NCBI GenBank assembly: GCA_934293005.1
Contig: CAKQYA010000001.1
Location: 107,604 to 171,603, forward strand
Origin: an uncultured Bacteroidaceae bacterium
Lineage (GTDB): Bacteria > Bacteroidota > Bacteroidia > Bacteroidales > Bacteroidaceae
DNA length: 64,000 nucleotides
Reading direction: 5' to 3'
Shown: positions 1 to 9,575 of the stretch, one piece after another
How positions within the stretch are numbered: the stretch's first letter is position 1
How the letters are laid out: each line of letters begins with the position of its first letter
Program-made: the position numbers and the translations under genes
The notes under the pieces: generated by a model
What the model saw: the letters and a program-made list of their open reading frames with translations, nothing else
Databases searched by the model: none
Told to the model about the DNA's origin: nothing

Positions 1-202
1 CGAGATGCTTGGAGCGTTAGGAACGCATATTGAGCCTCAATATATCCAACTGATAAAACCCTAATCGAGCATTAGGCCGAGAAATGATTAAGTCTATGAA
101 TATAGCTAAGCATCCAGTTGAAGCCTAAGCACACCTGCAAAATTCGTGATTCAGTCTTTCAAAATTCGTGATCCAGTTTTTCAGCATTCAACACCCATAA
201 AA
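1..202. other. Gene-free flank of palindrome array, left edge of window
   Basis: No coding potential is seen. Positions 125-200 resemble the segment at about 48160-48215 (both carry CACACCTGC, an AATTC-TGATT stretch and a run of A before the palindromes), so this is the left arm of a dispersed composite repeat. Around 58-85 there is a small inverted repeat with a CATTAG core like the hairpin family found elsewhere in the window. Confidence 0.5.
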
Positions 203-276
203 AAGTATCCTAATATACTTTGCCAAGTATCCTAATATACTTTGCGAAGTATCCTAATATACTTTACAAAGTATCC
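203..276. repeat. Palindrome array A (3.4 units, 22-bp period)
   Basis: Three copies of the 18-bp unit AAGTATCCTAATATACTT start at 203, 225 and 247, each followed by a 4-bp spacer; a fourth half unit starts at 269. Each unit has inverted-repeat arms (AAGTAT/ATACTT), so a transcript could form successive short hairpins and the DNA offers dyad sites about two helical turns apart. The same architecture recurs at 48037-48090 and 48217-48293, the latter with a different palindrome centre. The function is unknown. Confidence 0.85.
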
Positions 277-305
277 TTACCCTCTTTTTTTTGACGATTA
301 AGACA

Positions 306-359
306 AAACGCTTCGGGGGCGCACAAGAAATAATGTTCTTGTGCGCCCCCGAAGCGTTT
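306..359 (-). terminator. Strong hairpin, likely terminator of the leftward operon
   Basis: A perfect 24-bp inverted repeat (arms 306-329 and 336-359) encloses a 6-nt loop. The arms are GC-rich, with a run of five G/C. It lies about 60 bp beyond the stop codon of the leucine-rich-repeat gene, and on the minus strand it is followed by TTTTG, so termination of the leftward transcript is the simplest role. The symmetry would also let it work on the plus strand. Confidence 0.75.
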
Positions 360-419
360 GCGTGATGATTTGCACTTTATATCTATGCCCTACTGCACAG
401 CGATTCCATCAACAGGCTT

Positions 420-1202
420 TTACTTGTTCCAATAGCTATGAGTGGGAGTGATGCGTCCAAAACGTCCCCATTTAGGATGCGACTTAAACTTTGCAAGGCC
501 TGCCGCCGGCACATTGAGACGGGTGACATGTATTTCGCTGAACACCTCCTCACCAAGTTCGAAGGGTTCTGTCACTTTCAAGTTAACCTCAACAATGCTG
601 GTGTTGACGAAGGCACTGTCTGCTATATACTCCATTGATGTGGGGAAATTCATCTGTTGAATGATGGTGCCGTCAAATGCGCGTCGGCCAATGCGCTTTA
701 GTCCTTGCGGCATTGCCACATCTTCAAGTCCCCAGCATCCTGCAAAAGCTCCATCAGGTATCTCTGTTGTGCCTGCAGGAAGGGTTATTTTCTTCAGCTT
801 CTTGCATGAGAAGAAGGCAAAGGGCGCCATGCTGGTAGCTTGTTGCGGCACGATAAAGTTGCCAGACTTGCCTGCAGGGCAAAGCACAAGCGTTTTGCCG
901 TCTTTTGTGTACACCACTCCATCTATGGATTTATAAACGGGGTTGTCAGGAGACACGTTGATGGCTGCAAGCTTGAAGCAGTGGCCAAACACATAGCGGC
1001 CTATATGTGTCACCGATGCGGGAATGTTGACAGAGACCACCTCGGCTTTGCGGTAGTATGACGAATCTGCGAGGACATCCTGTCCTTCGGGAATGATAAT
1101 TTCTGCATTTTGATTATTGTCAGAAGACACAAGCAGACCGCCACTCTGGGCATGACAGAGGTGCATCATGCTAAAGGCTATTATAAATGATAGGATTCTC
1201 AT
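420..1202 (-). CDS. Secreted BspA-type leucine-rich-repeat protein
   Basis: The 260-residue product has an N-terminal signal peptide (residues 1-18, hydrophobic core IIAFSM, likely cut after HA). Residues 55-200 contain successive LRR_5/BspA-type repeats, seen as IPxSVTHIGRYVFGHC, LPAGTTEIPDGAFAGC and MPQGLKRIGRRAFDG. Such domains are short ligand-binding solenoids on Bacteroidetes surface or secreted proteins. No C-terminal sorting domain or membrane anchor is visible, and the protein is small for the family, which often has 500 or more residues. It is the last gene of the leftward series and is followed by a strong terminator. Ligand unknown. Confidence 0.8.
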   Translation of the reverse strand: MRILSFIIAFSMMHLCHAQSGGLLVSSDNNQNAEIIIPEGQDVLADSSYYRKAEVVSVNIPASVTHIGRYVFGHCFKLAAINVSPDNPVYKSIDGVVYTKDGKTLVLCPAGKSGNFIVPQQATSMAPFAFFSCKKLKKITLPAGTTEIPDGAFAGCWGLEDVAMPQGLKRIGRRAFDGTIIQQMNFPTSMEYIADSAFVNTSIVEVNLKVTEPFELGEEVFSEIHVTRLNVPAAGLAKFKSHPKWGRFGRITPTHSYWNK

Positions 1203-1315
1203 ATCTCATTATTTTTTTGTATTTCCATTGGATGCGGACTATCGAATTATCTCGGAGCATCACATCAACAGTGTTTATAATGCTCTTTCTGAATGACCGC
1301 CCTCCAAGTGTTCTG

Positions 1316-2662
1316 TTAGTTGCTGTTCTTTTCCGACTCAAGTATTTGACTATTGCCTCCGTTGCGGTCAAGGAAGAAGATGACGGCACGGTTCCACTCA
1401 TTGACTTGGTCGTATGGCTGAACTGTATCACCTTTAAAGTCTATTCGAAGTCGGTCTTTTGGCACTTTAAACTCATTGACGAGAGTGTCATAGACAGTCT
1501 GCGCGCGTTTCTGTGAGAGACGCAGGTTGTATGCAGGATAAGCTGTCTCGACATCGGCATAACCTGTCACTATAAGATTTATGTCTGGATGGGTTCGGAG
1601 GAATGTGGCCACACTCTTCAGGTTCTTCATCTGGGCATCAGTGATGTAGTAACGGTCTACGTAGAACGAGATGGTTGTCTGCAATGCCTCGCTGAGTTTT
1701 ATCTTTTCATAGATTTCAGGCATCATGAGGTTGGCTTCTGCAAGACGGTCGTTCTCGTCATCTGCCATCTTGGCAAGGCGCTCAAGGACAGCTGTCTCAA
1801 GATGCTTGACATAGTGGAATCGGCGACGGCCATGGCTATCCTTGAAGTGAAACTGCACACCGAGAAGCACATCAAAATAGGTGTCATAAACACGGTCGTA
1901 TGATATACCGTTGTATTCATCGTCTGTGCCATTGAATGTCACTTCAGCGGTGAAGTCCAAAGCATTGCTCACTTTCCAACGTCCTTGAAGACCCACATGA
2001 GCAGCAAAATATTTGCCCGATTCCGAATTGACCTCATACTTGAATTTCTGAGTGTCTCCGCTCGGATTGGTATACCATATGCCATTTCTCCAAGCTTCAA
2101 GTTTCTTCTTCTCAAAGCCAAAGGTATAGTTGTAGCCTAAGCCTACGATGCCGACAAGATTGAATTTTCTGCTCTCACGGTATTTGTAGACGATGTTGGT
2201 GAGATTTATCAATCCATCAAAATAGCCTGTGAAGAGTTTGAACTTATAATTGCCGAATGGATATTTCTCATTTGCAGCAAGACCATATCCATAGGCTCCA
2301 AGATCGCACAACTCTTGGTCAGCACGTCCTACCTGTGGATGCACGCCTATTGTCAGACGCACACCAAAGGATGGATAAATCCATTTGCCTATTCCAAGGT
2401 TGACACTTGGCTCGAAATTAGAGAAGAAATTACCAAAACGAGTGTTCTCAGACATGGAATGACTGATACCTCCTTGAAGAAGCGCAAAAAAATTGTCACG
2501 GAACTTATAATCGTCAAGGTATGCGTAATCGTCATAGTAGAGGCTGTCGTCATCCAGTTCTGTGCGGGTTCGCACGCTGTCATATTCCTCTACAGGACCT
2601 GCCATCACCGCCAACGGCAATGATATCAGCAACAAGTATACGTAAAATATATTTTTATTCAC
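1316..2662 (-). CDS. OmpA-family outer-membrane protein (paralogue 1)
   Basis: The 448-residue product has a signal peptide (residues 1-21). The middle region (about 55-275) is rich in aromatic and glycine alternation such as GVRLTIGVHP and LVGIVGLGYNYTFG, as expected for an outer-membrane barrel. An OmpA C-terminal domain follows at about 325-435, with FYVDR, TGYAD and NLRLSQKRA; the Asp and Arg used for peptidoglycan binding in OmpA look intact. It lies 58 bp downstream of a paralogue, so the two are probably cotranscribed. Likely role: a barrel anchored to the cell wall, perhaps linked to the capsule locus upstream. Confidence 0.85.
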   Translation of the reverse strand: MNKNIFYVYLLLISLPLAVMAGPVEEYDSVRTRTELDDDSLYYDDYAYLDDYKFRDNFFALLQGGISHSMSENTRFGNFFSNFEPSVNLGIGKWIYPSFGVRLTIGVHPQVGRADQELCDLGAYGYGLAANEKYPFGNYKFKLFTGYFDGLINLTNIVYKYRESRKFNLVGIVGLGYNYTFGFEKKKLEAWRNGIWYTNPSGDTQKFKYEVNSESGKYFAAHVGLQGRWKVSNALDFTAEVTFNGTDDEYNGISYDRVYDTYFDVLLGVQFHFKDSHGRRRFHYVKHLETAVLERLAKMADDENDRLAEANLMMPEIYEKIKLSEALQTTISFYVDRYYITDAQMKNLKSVATFLRTHPDINLIVTGYADVETAYPAYNLRLSQKRAQTVYDTLVNEFKVPKDRLRIDFKGDTVQPYDQVNEWNRAVIFFLDRNGGNSQILESEKNSN

Positions 2663-2720
2663 CTTACTATTGTGTTTTCAGAATTCGTGAAAATAAATGA
2701 TTCTATGCCATGCATGGCCA

Positions 2721-3935
2721 TCAGTCGTTGATGATGCATTCAATGTAGTCGCCCGTAGGCTTAATGTCTTTTTCGTTGGCAAACACGCGCAGCTTGTCTA
2801 CCGGCACCTCATAACGTTCCACAAGAATGTCGACTATCGACTTCACGCGACGGCGGAAAAGACGGTCATCCACTCCTGAACTGTTGGTTATGTATATCAG
2901 GTTTTTTGTGTCTCTTGCCCACGCCAATACAGTGGTGTATATGTTTGTCTGCTGCAAACGGTCTACTGTAGCGTCGTCCTCGTCAAAGGCGATGAGAGTG
3001 TATATCACTTTTGCGTTGACATCGAGAGTGTCCACCTGATTGGAAAGTTCCTCGAGTCGTTTGTTTGTCTTGTCGCGTGCATCATCTATCTCTCTCAGCT
3101 TCTTCTTGTACACCGTGAGGTCGTGGCGTGGATAATAGAATCCCGGCTTTTGTTTGCCTTTATTGTTGAAGCGGTAACTGATGCCGACAAGCAGGTCATT
3201 GTGGCCATCCCAAGTGTTTTCGGTTGTTGGGTTGCTATCGTATGAGTTGTCAAGGATGTTGCCCACAAGTTCGGCATGCAAGGTCCAGTTGGGGGCAACC
3301 CAGAATGTGGTGGCAAGTCCTGCGCGGATATTCACCAATGAGTGCTGACGGTTATCATACTTGTCGGTGTTGTTGAGCTGGCTGCCATGCGAATTGTCAA
3401 GTCCATCGGTATATTTATCTGTGTCATAATTGCGTGACACCGAGCCTCCTATGCCAATAACGCCTTGCAGGTAGAACTTGCGCCTTTCTTTAAAGCCAAA
3501 GATAAGATTGGTGAAATTGAGCATATAATCGAAATTCAGTCCATAAGAATTCCAACGGTAACGGTTATGAATGAAGCTGGAAAGGTCTCCTGTGAACTGA
3601 TTGTCTGTGACACCAGTGTTGCGCATATAATTCAGTTGCAGGCGCACGGTGCTGATAGGCGTGATCTCTTTGCCAAATGTGATGGCCGCTGCAGGTCCCA
3701 TCACACGAAAGAACGGCGAATGGGAGACATCACTACCCCAGTTGGATGTGACACCTCCATATAGTCCGATATACCAGTTATCAACGAAGTTGGAATTCGC
3801 AATATAACTTTTCTCTATCAAAGGCACCCCCATTGCATCGAGTACCTGCTCGATAGAGTCTTTATCATTTATGCGCTGACCAAATGCAACAAATGCCATC
3901 ATGGCACAAATGATAAATAAATAAATCTTCTTCAT
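2721..3935 (-). CDS. OmpA-like outer-membrane protein (paralogue 2, degenerate wall-binding domain)
   Basis: The 404-residue product has a signal peptide (1-19) and a barrel-like region (about 45-265, with the paralogue motif ERRKFYLQGVIGIGGS). A coiled-coil-prone linker at about 278-308 precedes a C-terminal domain aligned to OmpA. In that domain the TGYAD and NLxLSxxRA signatures of paralogue 1 are replaced by TNSSGVDD and LFRRRVKS, so peptidoglycan binding may be lost. It shares layout with the genes at 1316 and 5882. The A-rich stretch just before the ATG supports the start at 3935. Confidence 0.8.
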   Translation of the reverse strand: MKKIYLFIICAMMAFVAFGQRINDKDSIEQVLDAMGVPLIEKSYIANSNFVDNWYIGLYGGVTSNWGSDVSHSPFFRVMGPAAAITFGKEITPISTVRLQLNYMRNTGVTDNQFTGDLSSFIHNRYRWNSYGLNFDYMLNFTNLIFGFKERRKFYLQGVIGIGGSVSRNYDTDKYTDGLDNSHGSQLNNTDKYDNRQHSLVNIRAGLATTFWVAPNWTLHAELVGNILDNSYDSNPTTENTWDGHNDLLVGISYRFNNKGKQKPGFYYPRHDLTVYKKKLREIDDARDKTNKRLEELSNQVDTLDVNAKVIYTLIAFDEDDATVDRLQQTNIYTTVLAWARDTKNLIYITNSSGVDDRLFRRRVKSIVDILVERYEVPVDKLRVFANEKDIKPTGDYIECIIND

Positions 3936-4085
3936 AATGCAATTTAATTTATTCTTATTCCTTCACTCTTGATTTCCTTTTCTTTTTATTTAATCCTAAT
4001 ATCCCTTCTCATAAATCTTTTTCTTTCCCCCAAAAAACATCATCGCCACATGCGATTATTATCGGCATCACCTTCCTTTCCTAAA

Positions 4086-5672
4086 CTATCTGTGCAGTTC
4101 TTTGTCTATAGCTTCAAACTTGGAATTGTTGCTTTTGTATTCAGGCACAATGATCTTCATCATCTTGACCACCTTCATGTCATCATATGAGCGGCATGCC
4201 TCCACAAGGTCGTCGATCTGCTTTCTGACAATCTCATAATCGTTTGGCAAGACATTTGCTATACGTATCTTTGGATTATCCGTGCGCTGTTCCCTCTCGC
4301 CCTTGATAAGCACTTCCTCATATAGTTTTTCTCCCTCTCGCAACCCTGTGAATATTATCTTCACATCGCGACGTCCGCTGTGCAAGATGAGTTTTTTTGC
4401 AAGGTCGTATATTTTCACCGGACGTCCCATATCCAGCACATACACCTTGCCGCCTTCACCCATTGTGCCTGATTCAAGCACCAAGGCACACGCCTCTGGT
4501 ATGAGCATGAAGTAGCGTATTATATCAGGATGGGCCACAGTCACAGGTCCTCCCATCTCAATCTGCTTCTTGAACAGAGGAATGACTGAGCCATTAGAGC
4601 CAAGCACATTTCCAAAACGAGTGGTGACAAACTGCGTGTAGGAGCCGTGAGCGCCAGCCTTCTTTTTCTCATATTCATTGAGACTCTGCACATATATCTC
4701 ACATAGGCGTTTTGAGCACCCCATCACATTAGTCGGGTTGACAGCCTTGTCGGTAGAGACCATGACAAATTTCTTCACGCCATTGGCAACAGCCAAATCG
4801 GCCATGATGCGCGTGCCGACAACATTGTTCATCACAGACGAACTTGGATCTTGCTCCATCATAGGCACATGCTTGTATGCAGCCGCATGAAACACATAGT
4901 CGGGATGCCACATCTCAAATGCCTTGGCCATACGCTCCTTGTTGGTGATGGTCGTGACAAGATATTCTGTTTTCACATCTGGCCATTTGGCCTGCACCTC
5001 AAGCTCAAGGTCGTGCATTGGCGTTTCTGCCTGGTCTATGAGCACCATGTGACTTGGGCCGTAACCGGCTATCTGCCTCACCATCTCACTGCCAATGCTG
5101 CCTGCTGCGCCTGTGATGAACACGCACTTGTCTTTGAGCACATTGCCAATCTCTGCCATGTTTGTTTCAATCTCAGCACGAGGCAGCAATTCCACTTCCT
5201 CATTTACATTGCGTTTCACCATGTCGAAGATGTTTCGCGCCACCACACGCCATGATATGAGCAACACGGTGGCACAAACAGCGGTGAGCACAAACACACG
5301 ATATGGCACTTGCTCTGTGAAGGGCAAAGCATCGACAGCCCACCTCATTGCCATGCAAATGGCTGAACCTAAGAACACAGCAAAGCCGCAACGGGAGATA
5401 TTGTTGAATTCGAGAGTCCTCGATGCATCGGTATAAGTGCGGAACACGCGCATGCCTATGAAATAAAAGACCATGTCGATGATAAAAGTGCATAGCATAT
5501 TATATCCATTGCTCACAAGAGACGCAGGTCCATACACCAAGCAATACATCAAGAGCATAGAAGTGAATATGATACTGCTATCAAGCACAGTCACAGCCCA
5601 AAACGGCAACGATTCTCTTGAGAAATACCACTTCTCAAACTTCAGTTTGGTCTTAGTTAATGTTTCACGCAT
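4086..5672 (-). CDS. CapD/FlaA1-type membrane UDP-HexNAc 4,6-dehydratase
   Basis: This 528-residue protein has N-terminal membrane segments (about 25-140) and then a short-chain dehydrogenase fold. The NAD-binding motif TGAAGSIGSE lies at about 185-195 and the catalytic stretch STDKAVNPTNVMGCSK at about 304-320. Relatives convert UDP-GlcNAc to a 4-keto-6-deoxy sugar at the inner membrane face. With the DegT aminotransferase at 7272 and the phosphoglycosyltransferase at 11714 it would supply an amino-dideoxy sugar as first residue of the polymer. The membrane part is shorter than in WbpM-type enzymes of about 650 residues. It has its own -7 box 37 bp upstream, so it can be transcribed separately. 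Confidence 0.88.
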   Translation of the reverse strand: MRETLTKTKLKFEKWYFSRESLPFWAVTVLDSSIIFTSMLLMYCLVYGPASLVSNGYNMLCTFIIDMVFYFIGMRVFRTYTDASRTLEFNNISRCGFAVFLGSAICMAMRWAVDALPFTEQVPYRVFVLTAVCATVLLISWRVVARNIFDMVKRNVNEEVELLPRAEIETNMAEIGNVLKDKCVFITGAAGSIGSEMVRQIAGYGPSHMVLIDQAETPMHDLELEVQAKWPDVKTEYLVTTITNKERMAKAFEMWHPDYVFHAAAYKHVPMMEQDPSSSVMNNVVGTRIMADLAVANGVKKFVMVSTDKAVNPTNVMGCSKRLCEIYVQSLNEYEKKKAGAHGSYTQFVTTRFGNVLGSNGSVIPLFKKQIEMGGPVTVAHPDIIRYFMLIPEACALVLESGTMGEGGKVYVLDMGRPVKIYDLAKKLILHSGRRDVKIIFTGLREGEKLYEEVLIKGEREQRTDNPKIRIANVLPNDYEIVRKQIDDLVEACRSYDDMKVVKMMKIIVPEYKSNNSKFEAIDKELHR

Positions 5673-5708
5673 TTCTTTGTTCTTTTATATTCCGACAGAC
5701 AATCGGGG

Positions 5709-5716
5709 CAAAGTTA
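5709..5716 (-). promoter_or_regulatory. -7 box upstream of the capD-type gene
   Basis: On the minus strand the sequence reads TAACTTTG, matching the Bacteroidetes -7 consensus TAnnTTTG. No clear TTTG is present at the usual -33 distance. A transcript would start around 5701 and leave a leader of about 30 nt. Confidence 0.5.
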
Positions 5717-5881
5717 CGAATTTTAACCAATAAAGCATTATAAAATGTAAAAAAAGAAGCCATTTATAACAAAATTCTGTCTTTTTTCATCATAAACAAT
5801 GATTATAACATACAATTATATACAAATATGGTCTATTTTCACATTCTATGACAGATAATCATTAAGGCAGATCTCAATACG

Positions 5882-7153
5882 TCATTGAGCAGTATCAGCA
5901 CCTCCTTCTGTCATCTCAAAGACAACAGCGTCAATCCAGTCGCTGGTGAGACGATATGGAGCATCAGCCTCTTCATCAAACACCGTGGTGAGTCGCTTCT
6001 CATCTACGTCATAATACTTCACGAGAGCCTTCTTCACAGCCTCCACTCGCTTCTCTGCAAGATGCATCACAGGGTTCTCTTCGCCCTTGGACGCTCCGCT
6101 ATATCCCTTGATTATGAGATTCACCTCTGGATGATTGCGCAGGAAACCGGCCACAATGCGGATGTTCTCCATCTGCATGTCATTGACAAAGGTGCGGTCC
6201 ACGTAGAACGAGATGCGTGTCTTCATCTGTTTGCCGAAAGCTACTGTCTCGTTCTTTTCCCTGTCGTCCAATTCTTTCTGCTTCTCAGCAATCAGAAAAT
6301 CTGACACTTCAGGGTGATTGCCCCTAAGAGCATTGGCTTCTGAACGGCGCACCTTGTAATATCTGTAACCGCCATACCTATCCATCAAATGCACTCGCAC
6401 GCCAACAGAGAATCCAAGATATTTGTCGAAAGCAAAACTGTCTGAATGTTTCACTCCATTATAGTCGTCACCAACCCATGTGCCATAGCCACGGATGATG
6501 ATGTCGGTAGGCTCCATTATCTTAACGAGCATCTGCAAGCCTCCACGAAGGGCCAGATTGAAGTGGTCGCCTCTATTGATGTCGTATCCTGTACGTTTCC
6601 AAGTAAGAGTTTTCTTGCTGTAGCCCCACGAATAGTTCATGCCCACTCCGCCGAACAACTGCACGTCGACCTTGCGGTTCTCATCATAACTGCTGAAAAG
6701 TTTTGTGAGACTTAAAGCCTCATCGATGTGGAGCGTAGCCATATTAAACTGATAGCGTCCATCGCCCAGCAACTTATTCGCCGACATGTCGTTTTTGCTT
6801 GCGCATCCTATATGCTGAGCATATCCCAAGACGAAATGAGTGCTCCAGATACGGGCAAATTGTTTGCCGAAGCCAAGTTCAAAAGCTGGTTTGGATATTT
6901 CAGCAAGTTTATGTCCTGGAGCATTCTCTGCAAGCGAGATGACAGTTCCGGCATGAAAATCCATCATCCAATTGTCAGACACGCCATACGGGCGCCACAC
7001 ATCAATCACCTCCGGATTCTTCTCCACTGGCGGTTCCCATTTCACAAGCTTGGGACGTTTAGGAGGCTCCCATGCCTTCTTCTTTTGAGCACAGACAGAC
7101 ATGGCGCACAGCAGCGCAGCCGACACAATCACAAATCTGAATCCTTTCATCAT
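5882..7153 (-). CDS. OmpA-like outer-membrane protein (paralogue 3)
   Basis: An open frame extends upstream to an ATG at 7204, but I prefer the ATG at 7153 because it places a normal signal peptide (about 1-22, cut before QKKKAW) at the N terminus; this gives 423 residues. A barrel-like middle is followed at about 310-415 by an OmpA-type domain with FYVDRTFVNDMQMENI, very like the gene at 1316. The peptidoglycan-binding Asp appears replaced (KGYSGAS), while Arg remains in LAEKRVEAV. It lies between the aminotransferase and the capD-type gene, unlike the tandem pair at 1316 and 2721, so the family has spread within the locus. Confidence 0.8.
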   Translation of the reverse strand: MMKGFRFVIVSAALLCAMSVCAQKKKAWEPPKRPKLVKWEPPVEKNPEVIDVWRPYGVSDNWMMDFHAGTVISLAENAPGHKLAEISKPAFELGFGKQFARIWSTHFVLGYAQHIGCASKNDMSANKLLGDGRYQFNMATLHIDEALSLTKLFSSYDENRKVDVQLFGGVGMNYSWGYSKKTLTWKRTGYDINRGDHFNLALRGGLQMLVKIMEPTDIIIRGYGTWVGDDYNGVKHSDSFAFDKYLGFSVGVRVHLMDRYGGYRYYKVRRSEANALRGNHPEVSDFLIAEKQKELDDREKNETVAFGKQMKTRISFYVDRTFVNDMQMENIRIVAGFLRNHPEVNLIIKGYSGASKGEENPVMHLAEKRVEAVKKALVKYYDVDEKRLTTVFDEEADAPYRLTSDWIDAVVFEMTEGGADTAQ

Positions 7154-7271
7154 ATTATCTTTAGGTTTCTTTACTCGTTTTCTAATATTTTCCTTACTGG
7201 ACAATTCCTTATAGTTTATGGGGCTTTGGAATAATGAGCCACGATCAACAACCCATTCTCAAGCGACATGT

Positions 7272-8468
7272 TCACTTATGCCCCAAGCCTTTTCTCACCT
7301 CGTCAGCAATGAAGCATACTTGTTCCTTAGTCACACATGGTCCACTTGGCAGGCAAAGTCCGCATCTGAACAAACTCTCGCCCACTCCATTGACATAAGC
7401 AGGAGCATCTTTATAAACAGGCTGAAGGTGCATTGGCTTCCATAGCGGACGCGTTTCGATGCCTTTCATGTCGAGACGCTTCTGTAATTGCAGTATTCTC
7501 TCATCGGGAGCGGCATCGCATGATGATGTCGAGGTTGAGACATCATTTTCACCTATGCGTATAGTGGAGAGCCAATAGTTTGGCTCCATATATGCCTCTG
7601 GAGCTGCATGCACTTCGATGCCTCCGCAGTCATTCAGAAGCGCTGCATACATGTCGTGCACCATGCGATGATGAGCTATATGGTCATTTATCACCGTCAT
7701 CTGTCCGCGTCCTATGCCTGCGCATATGTTCGACATGCGATAATTATAGCCTATCTTCTCATGCTGGTAATAAGGGAAAGCCTCACGTGCCTGAGTGGCA
7801 TAGAACATCACCCTTTTCTTGCTTTCGTCATCAGGGCATATCAACGCGCCTCCGCCACTTGTGGTAATCATCTTATTGCCATTGAAGGACAGCGCTCCAT
7901 ACATTCCCATAGTGCCGCACACTTTTCCTTTATACACAGAGCCCAAAGCCTCAGCAGCATCCTCAAGCACAGGAATCCCGTATTTTTCCGCCACCGTCAT
8001 TATCTCGTCGATATATGCTGGCATGCCATACAAATACACCACCACTATGGCCTTAGGCTTTCTGCCAGTCTTGGCTATCCTGTCTTTAATGGCATCCTCC
8101 AAAAGATTGGGGTCCATATTGTATGTGCCAGGCTCGCTGTCCACAAACACAGGGGTTGCGCCCTGATACACTATAGGATTGGCGCTTGCAGCAAATGTGA
8201 ACGATTGGCAGATGACCTCATCGCCACGCTCCACGCCCAGCATTATAAGTCCGAGATGTATGGCTGCCGTGCCTGCGCTTAAGGCCACCACATGCTTCTT
8301 CATTTCTTGATGGCTGTTGCCACCAAAGCTGACGAAGTCTGCAAGTTCTTCCTCAAAAGCATTAACATTAGGTCCCAGAGGCACGACCCAGTTGGTATCG
8401 AATGCCTCCTGGATGTATTTCTGTTCATTGCCGCTCATATGAGCAAGGCAAAGGTATATTCTGTCCAT
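7272..8468 (-). CDS. DegT/DnrJ/EryC1-family sugar aminotransferase
   Basis: The 398-residue protein has the family layout: an N-terminal substrate region with ALSAGTAAIHLGL (about 61-73), VLEDAAEALGS (about 165-175), and the PLP-lysine motif SFNGNKMITTSGGG (about 193-206, K being the Schiff-base residue). These enzymes transaminate 3- or 4-keto nucleotide sugars with glutamate as donor. Together with the CapD-type dehydratase it should give a UDP-4-amino-4,6-dideoxy-HexNAc such as AATGal or a bacillosamine precursor. The exact sugar cannot be read from sequence. Confidence 0.9.
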   Translation of the reverse strand: MDRIYLCLAHMSGNEQKYIQEAFDTNWVVPLGPNVNAFEEELADFVSFGGNSHQEMKKHVVALSAGTAAIHLGLIMLGVERGDEVICQSFTFAASANPIVYQGATPVFVDSEPGTYNMDPNLLEDAIKDRIAKTGRKPKAIVVVYLYGMPAYIDEIMTVAEKYGIPVLEDAAEALGSVYKGKVCGTMGMYGALSFNGNKMITTSGGGALICPDDESKKRVMFYATQAREAFPYYQHEKIGYNYRMSNICAGIGRGQMTVINDHIAHHRMVHDMYAALLNDCGGIEVHAAPEAYMEPNYWLSTIRIGENDVSTSTSSCDAAPDERILQLQKRLDMKGIETRPLWKPMHLQPVYKDAPAYVNGVGESLFRCGLCLPSGPCVTKEQVCFIADEVRKGLGHK

Positions 8469-8540
8469 ATATTTATTGATTTTTTTGCAAAAATAACATA
8501 TTCATGGCAAAAATGAAACACTATCCCAAGAATATCAGCA

Positions 8541-9542
8541 TCAGCCTTTGAAATATAGTCCGTGGCGACTGAAATAGCGTGCCACAGGAATCAAGAAGTA
8601 CAAATGCGATTTCCATAAAAAACACATCAGCGCAGCTGGCCAGTTTTTCTTGAACATGCCTGCAATGGTTTTCCAATCAATGCGGCCAAACAAATGTTTA
8701 TTTCTATCAAGCACTTCAACGTCGCCGCACAAAAGCAGATCTTTCAGAGCGTTTATCCTATATCCATTGGGTGCATCTTGCATTGGTCCGTTACTGAAGC
8801 CATGCTCCTCAAGAAATTCATTCATACTCCTTACTAATTCTATAATGCTGTCGGTATCAGGTATGGATTTCTTCTTCCACGAATTACTCAACGAGCTGCT
8901 AACAGTACGGTAGAAATACAGCACTTCATTTGTCCGCATCACCTTTTTTGCATAGAAGAATAATCGGCACGAGATATAATTATCTTCACAGCGCCTCAAC
9001 TTCGGACTGGGATATAACTGATGCTGCACAAAAAGATCACGCTTGATCAGCTTGTTCCACAAAATCACATATAGCACTTCGCCACCGACTTCGTGCATCA
9101 TGCATCGCACATGATCTTCTTCCCAAACGCGAGGTTTGTCCACATCGCACATATTAGGATCCTTAGAATATCCACACATCACCACATCGGCGTCATTTGC
9201 CTCTGCTATCAGCATCAGACGCTCCACCATATCCCTACGCGGCACATCATCACTATCCACATAAAGCGCATACGTGCCCGACGCATTCTCCATGCCTGTG
9301 CGTCTTGCCGCAGCTATGCCTTTATTGCATTCATGATGGAGAATCTTCACGCGATCTTTCAGATGAGAATATTCTTCTATGAGAGAACATACTATCTTCA
9401 GACTGTTGTCAGTTCCGCAATCATCAACAAAAACGAACTCGCAATTATCGTATGTCTGTTCAAAGACAGCACGACAGCATTCTTCCACATAGCTTTCCAC
9501 ATTATATAAAGGTATTATTATCGAAACAAGTTTTTTCATCAT
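8541..9542 (-). CDS. GT2-family glycosyltransferase
   Basis: The 333-residue protein opens directly with the GT-A fold (SIIIPLYNVESYVEECCR), has the nucleotide-binding VDDCGTDNS at about 39-47 and the metal-binding DSDD at about 96-99. Residues beyond about 230 are typical variable acceptor sequence, with hydrophobic or amphipathic helices near the C terminus that may hold it at the membrane. It probably adds one sugar to the lipid-linked repeat. A second GT2 gene lies 33 bp upstream in the same direction. Donor and acceptor unknown. Confidence 0.85.
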   Translation of the reverse strand: MMKKLVSIIIPLYNVESYVEECCRAVFEQTYDNCEFVFVDDCGTDNSLKIVCSLIEEYSHLKDRVKILHHECNKGIAAARRTGMENASGTYALYVDSDDVPRRDMVERLMLIAEANDADVVMCGYSKDPNMCDVDKPRVWEEDHVRCMMHEVGGEVLYVILWNKLIKRDLFVQHQLYPSPKLRRCEDNYISCRLFFYAKKVMRTNEVLYFYRTVSSSLSNSWKKKSIPDTDSIIELVRSMNEFLEEHGFSNGPMQDAPNGYRINALKDLLLCGDVEVLDRNKHLFGRIDWKTIAGMFKKNWPAALMCFLWKSHLYFLIPVARYFSRHGLYFKG

Positions 9543-9575
9543 TTACATTTTATGTTTATTGATTCTACCTGTTCA

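Noticed and set aside
203..276. 22-bp spaced palindromes considered as CRISPR or iteron arrays.
   Set aside because: Spacers are only 4 bp and no replication or Cas gene is adjacent.
8488..8495. TATTTTTG on the minus strand upstream of the aminotransferase gene, a possible -7 box.
   Set aside because: The only TTTG nearby is 12 nt away, too close for a -33 element, and the gap is AT-rich, so the match is weak.
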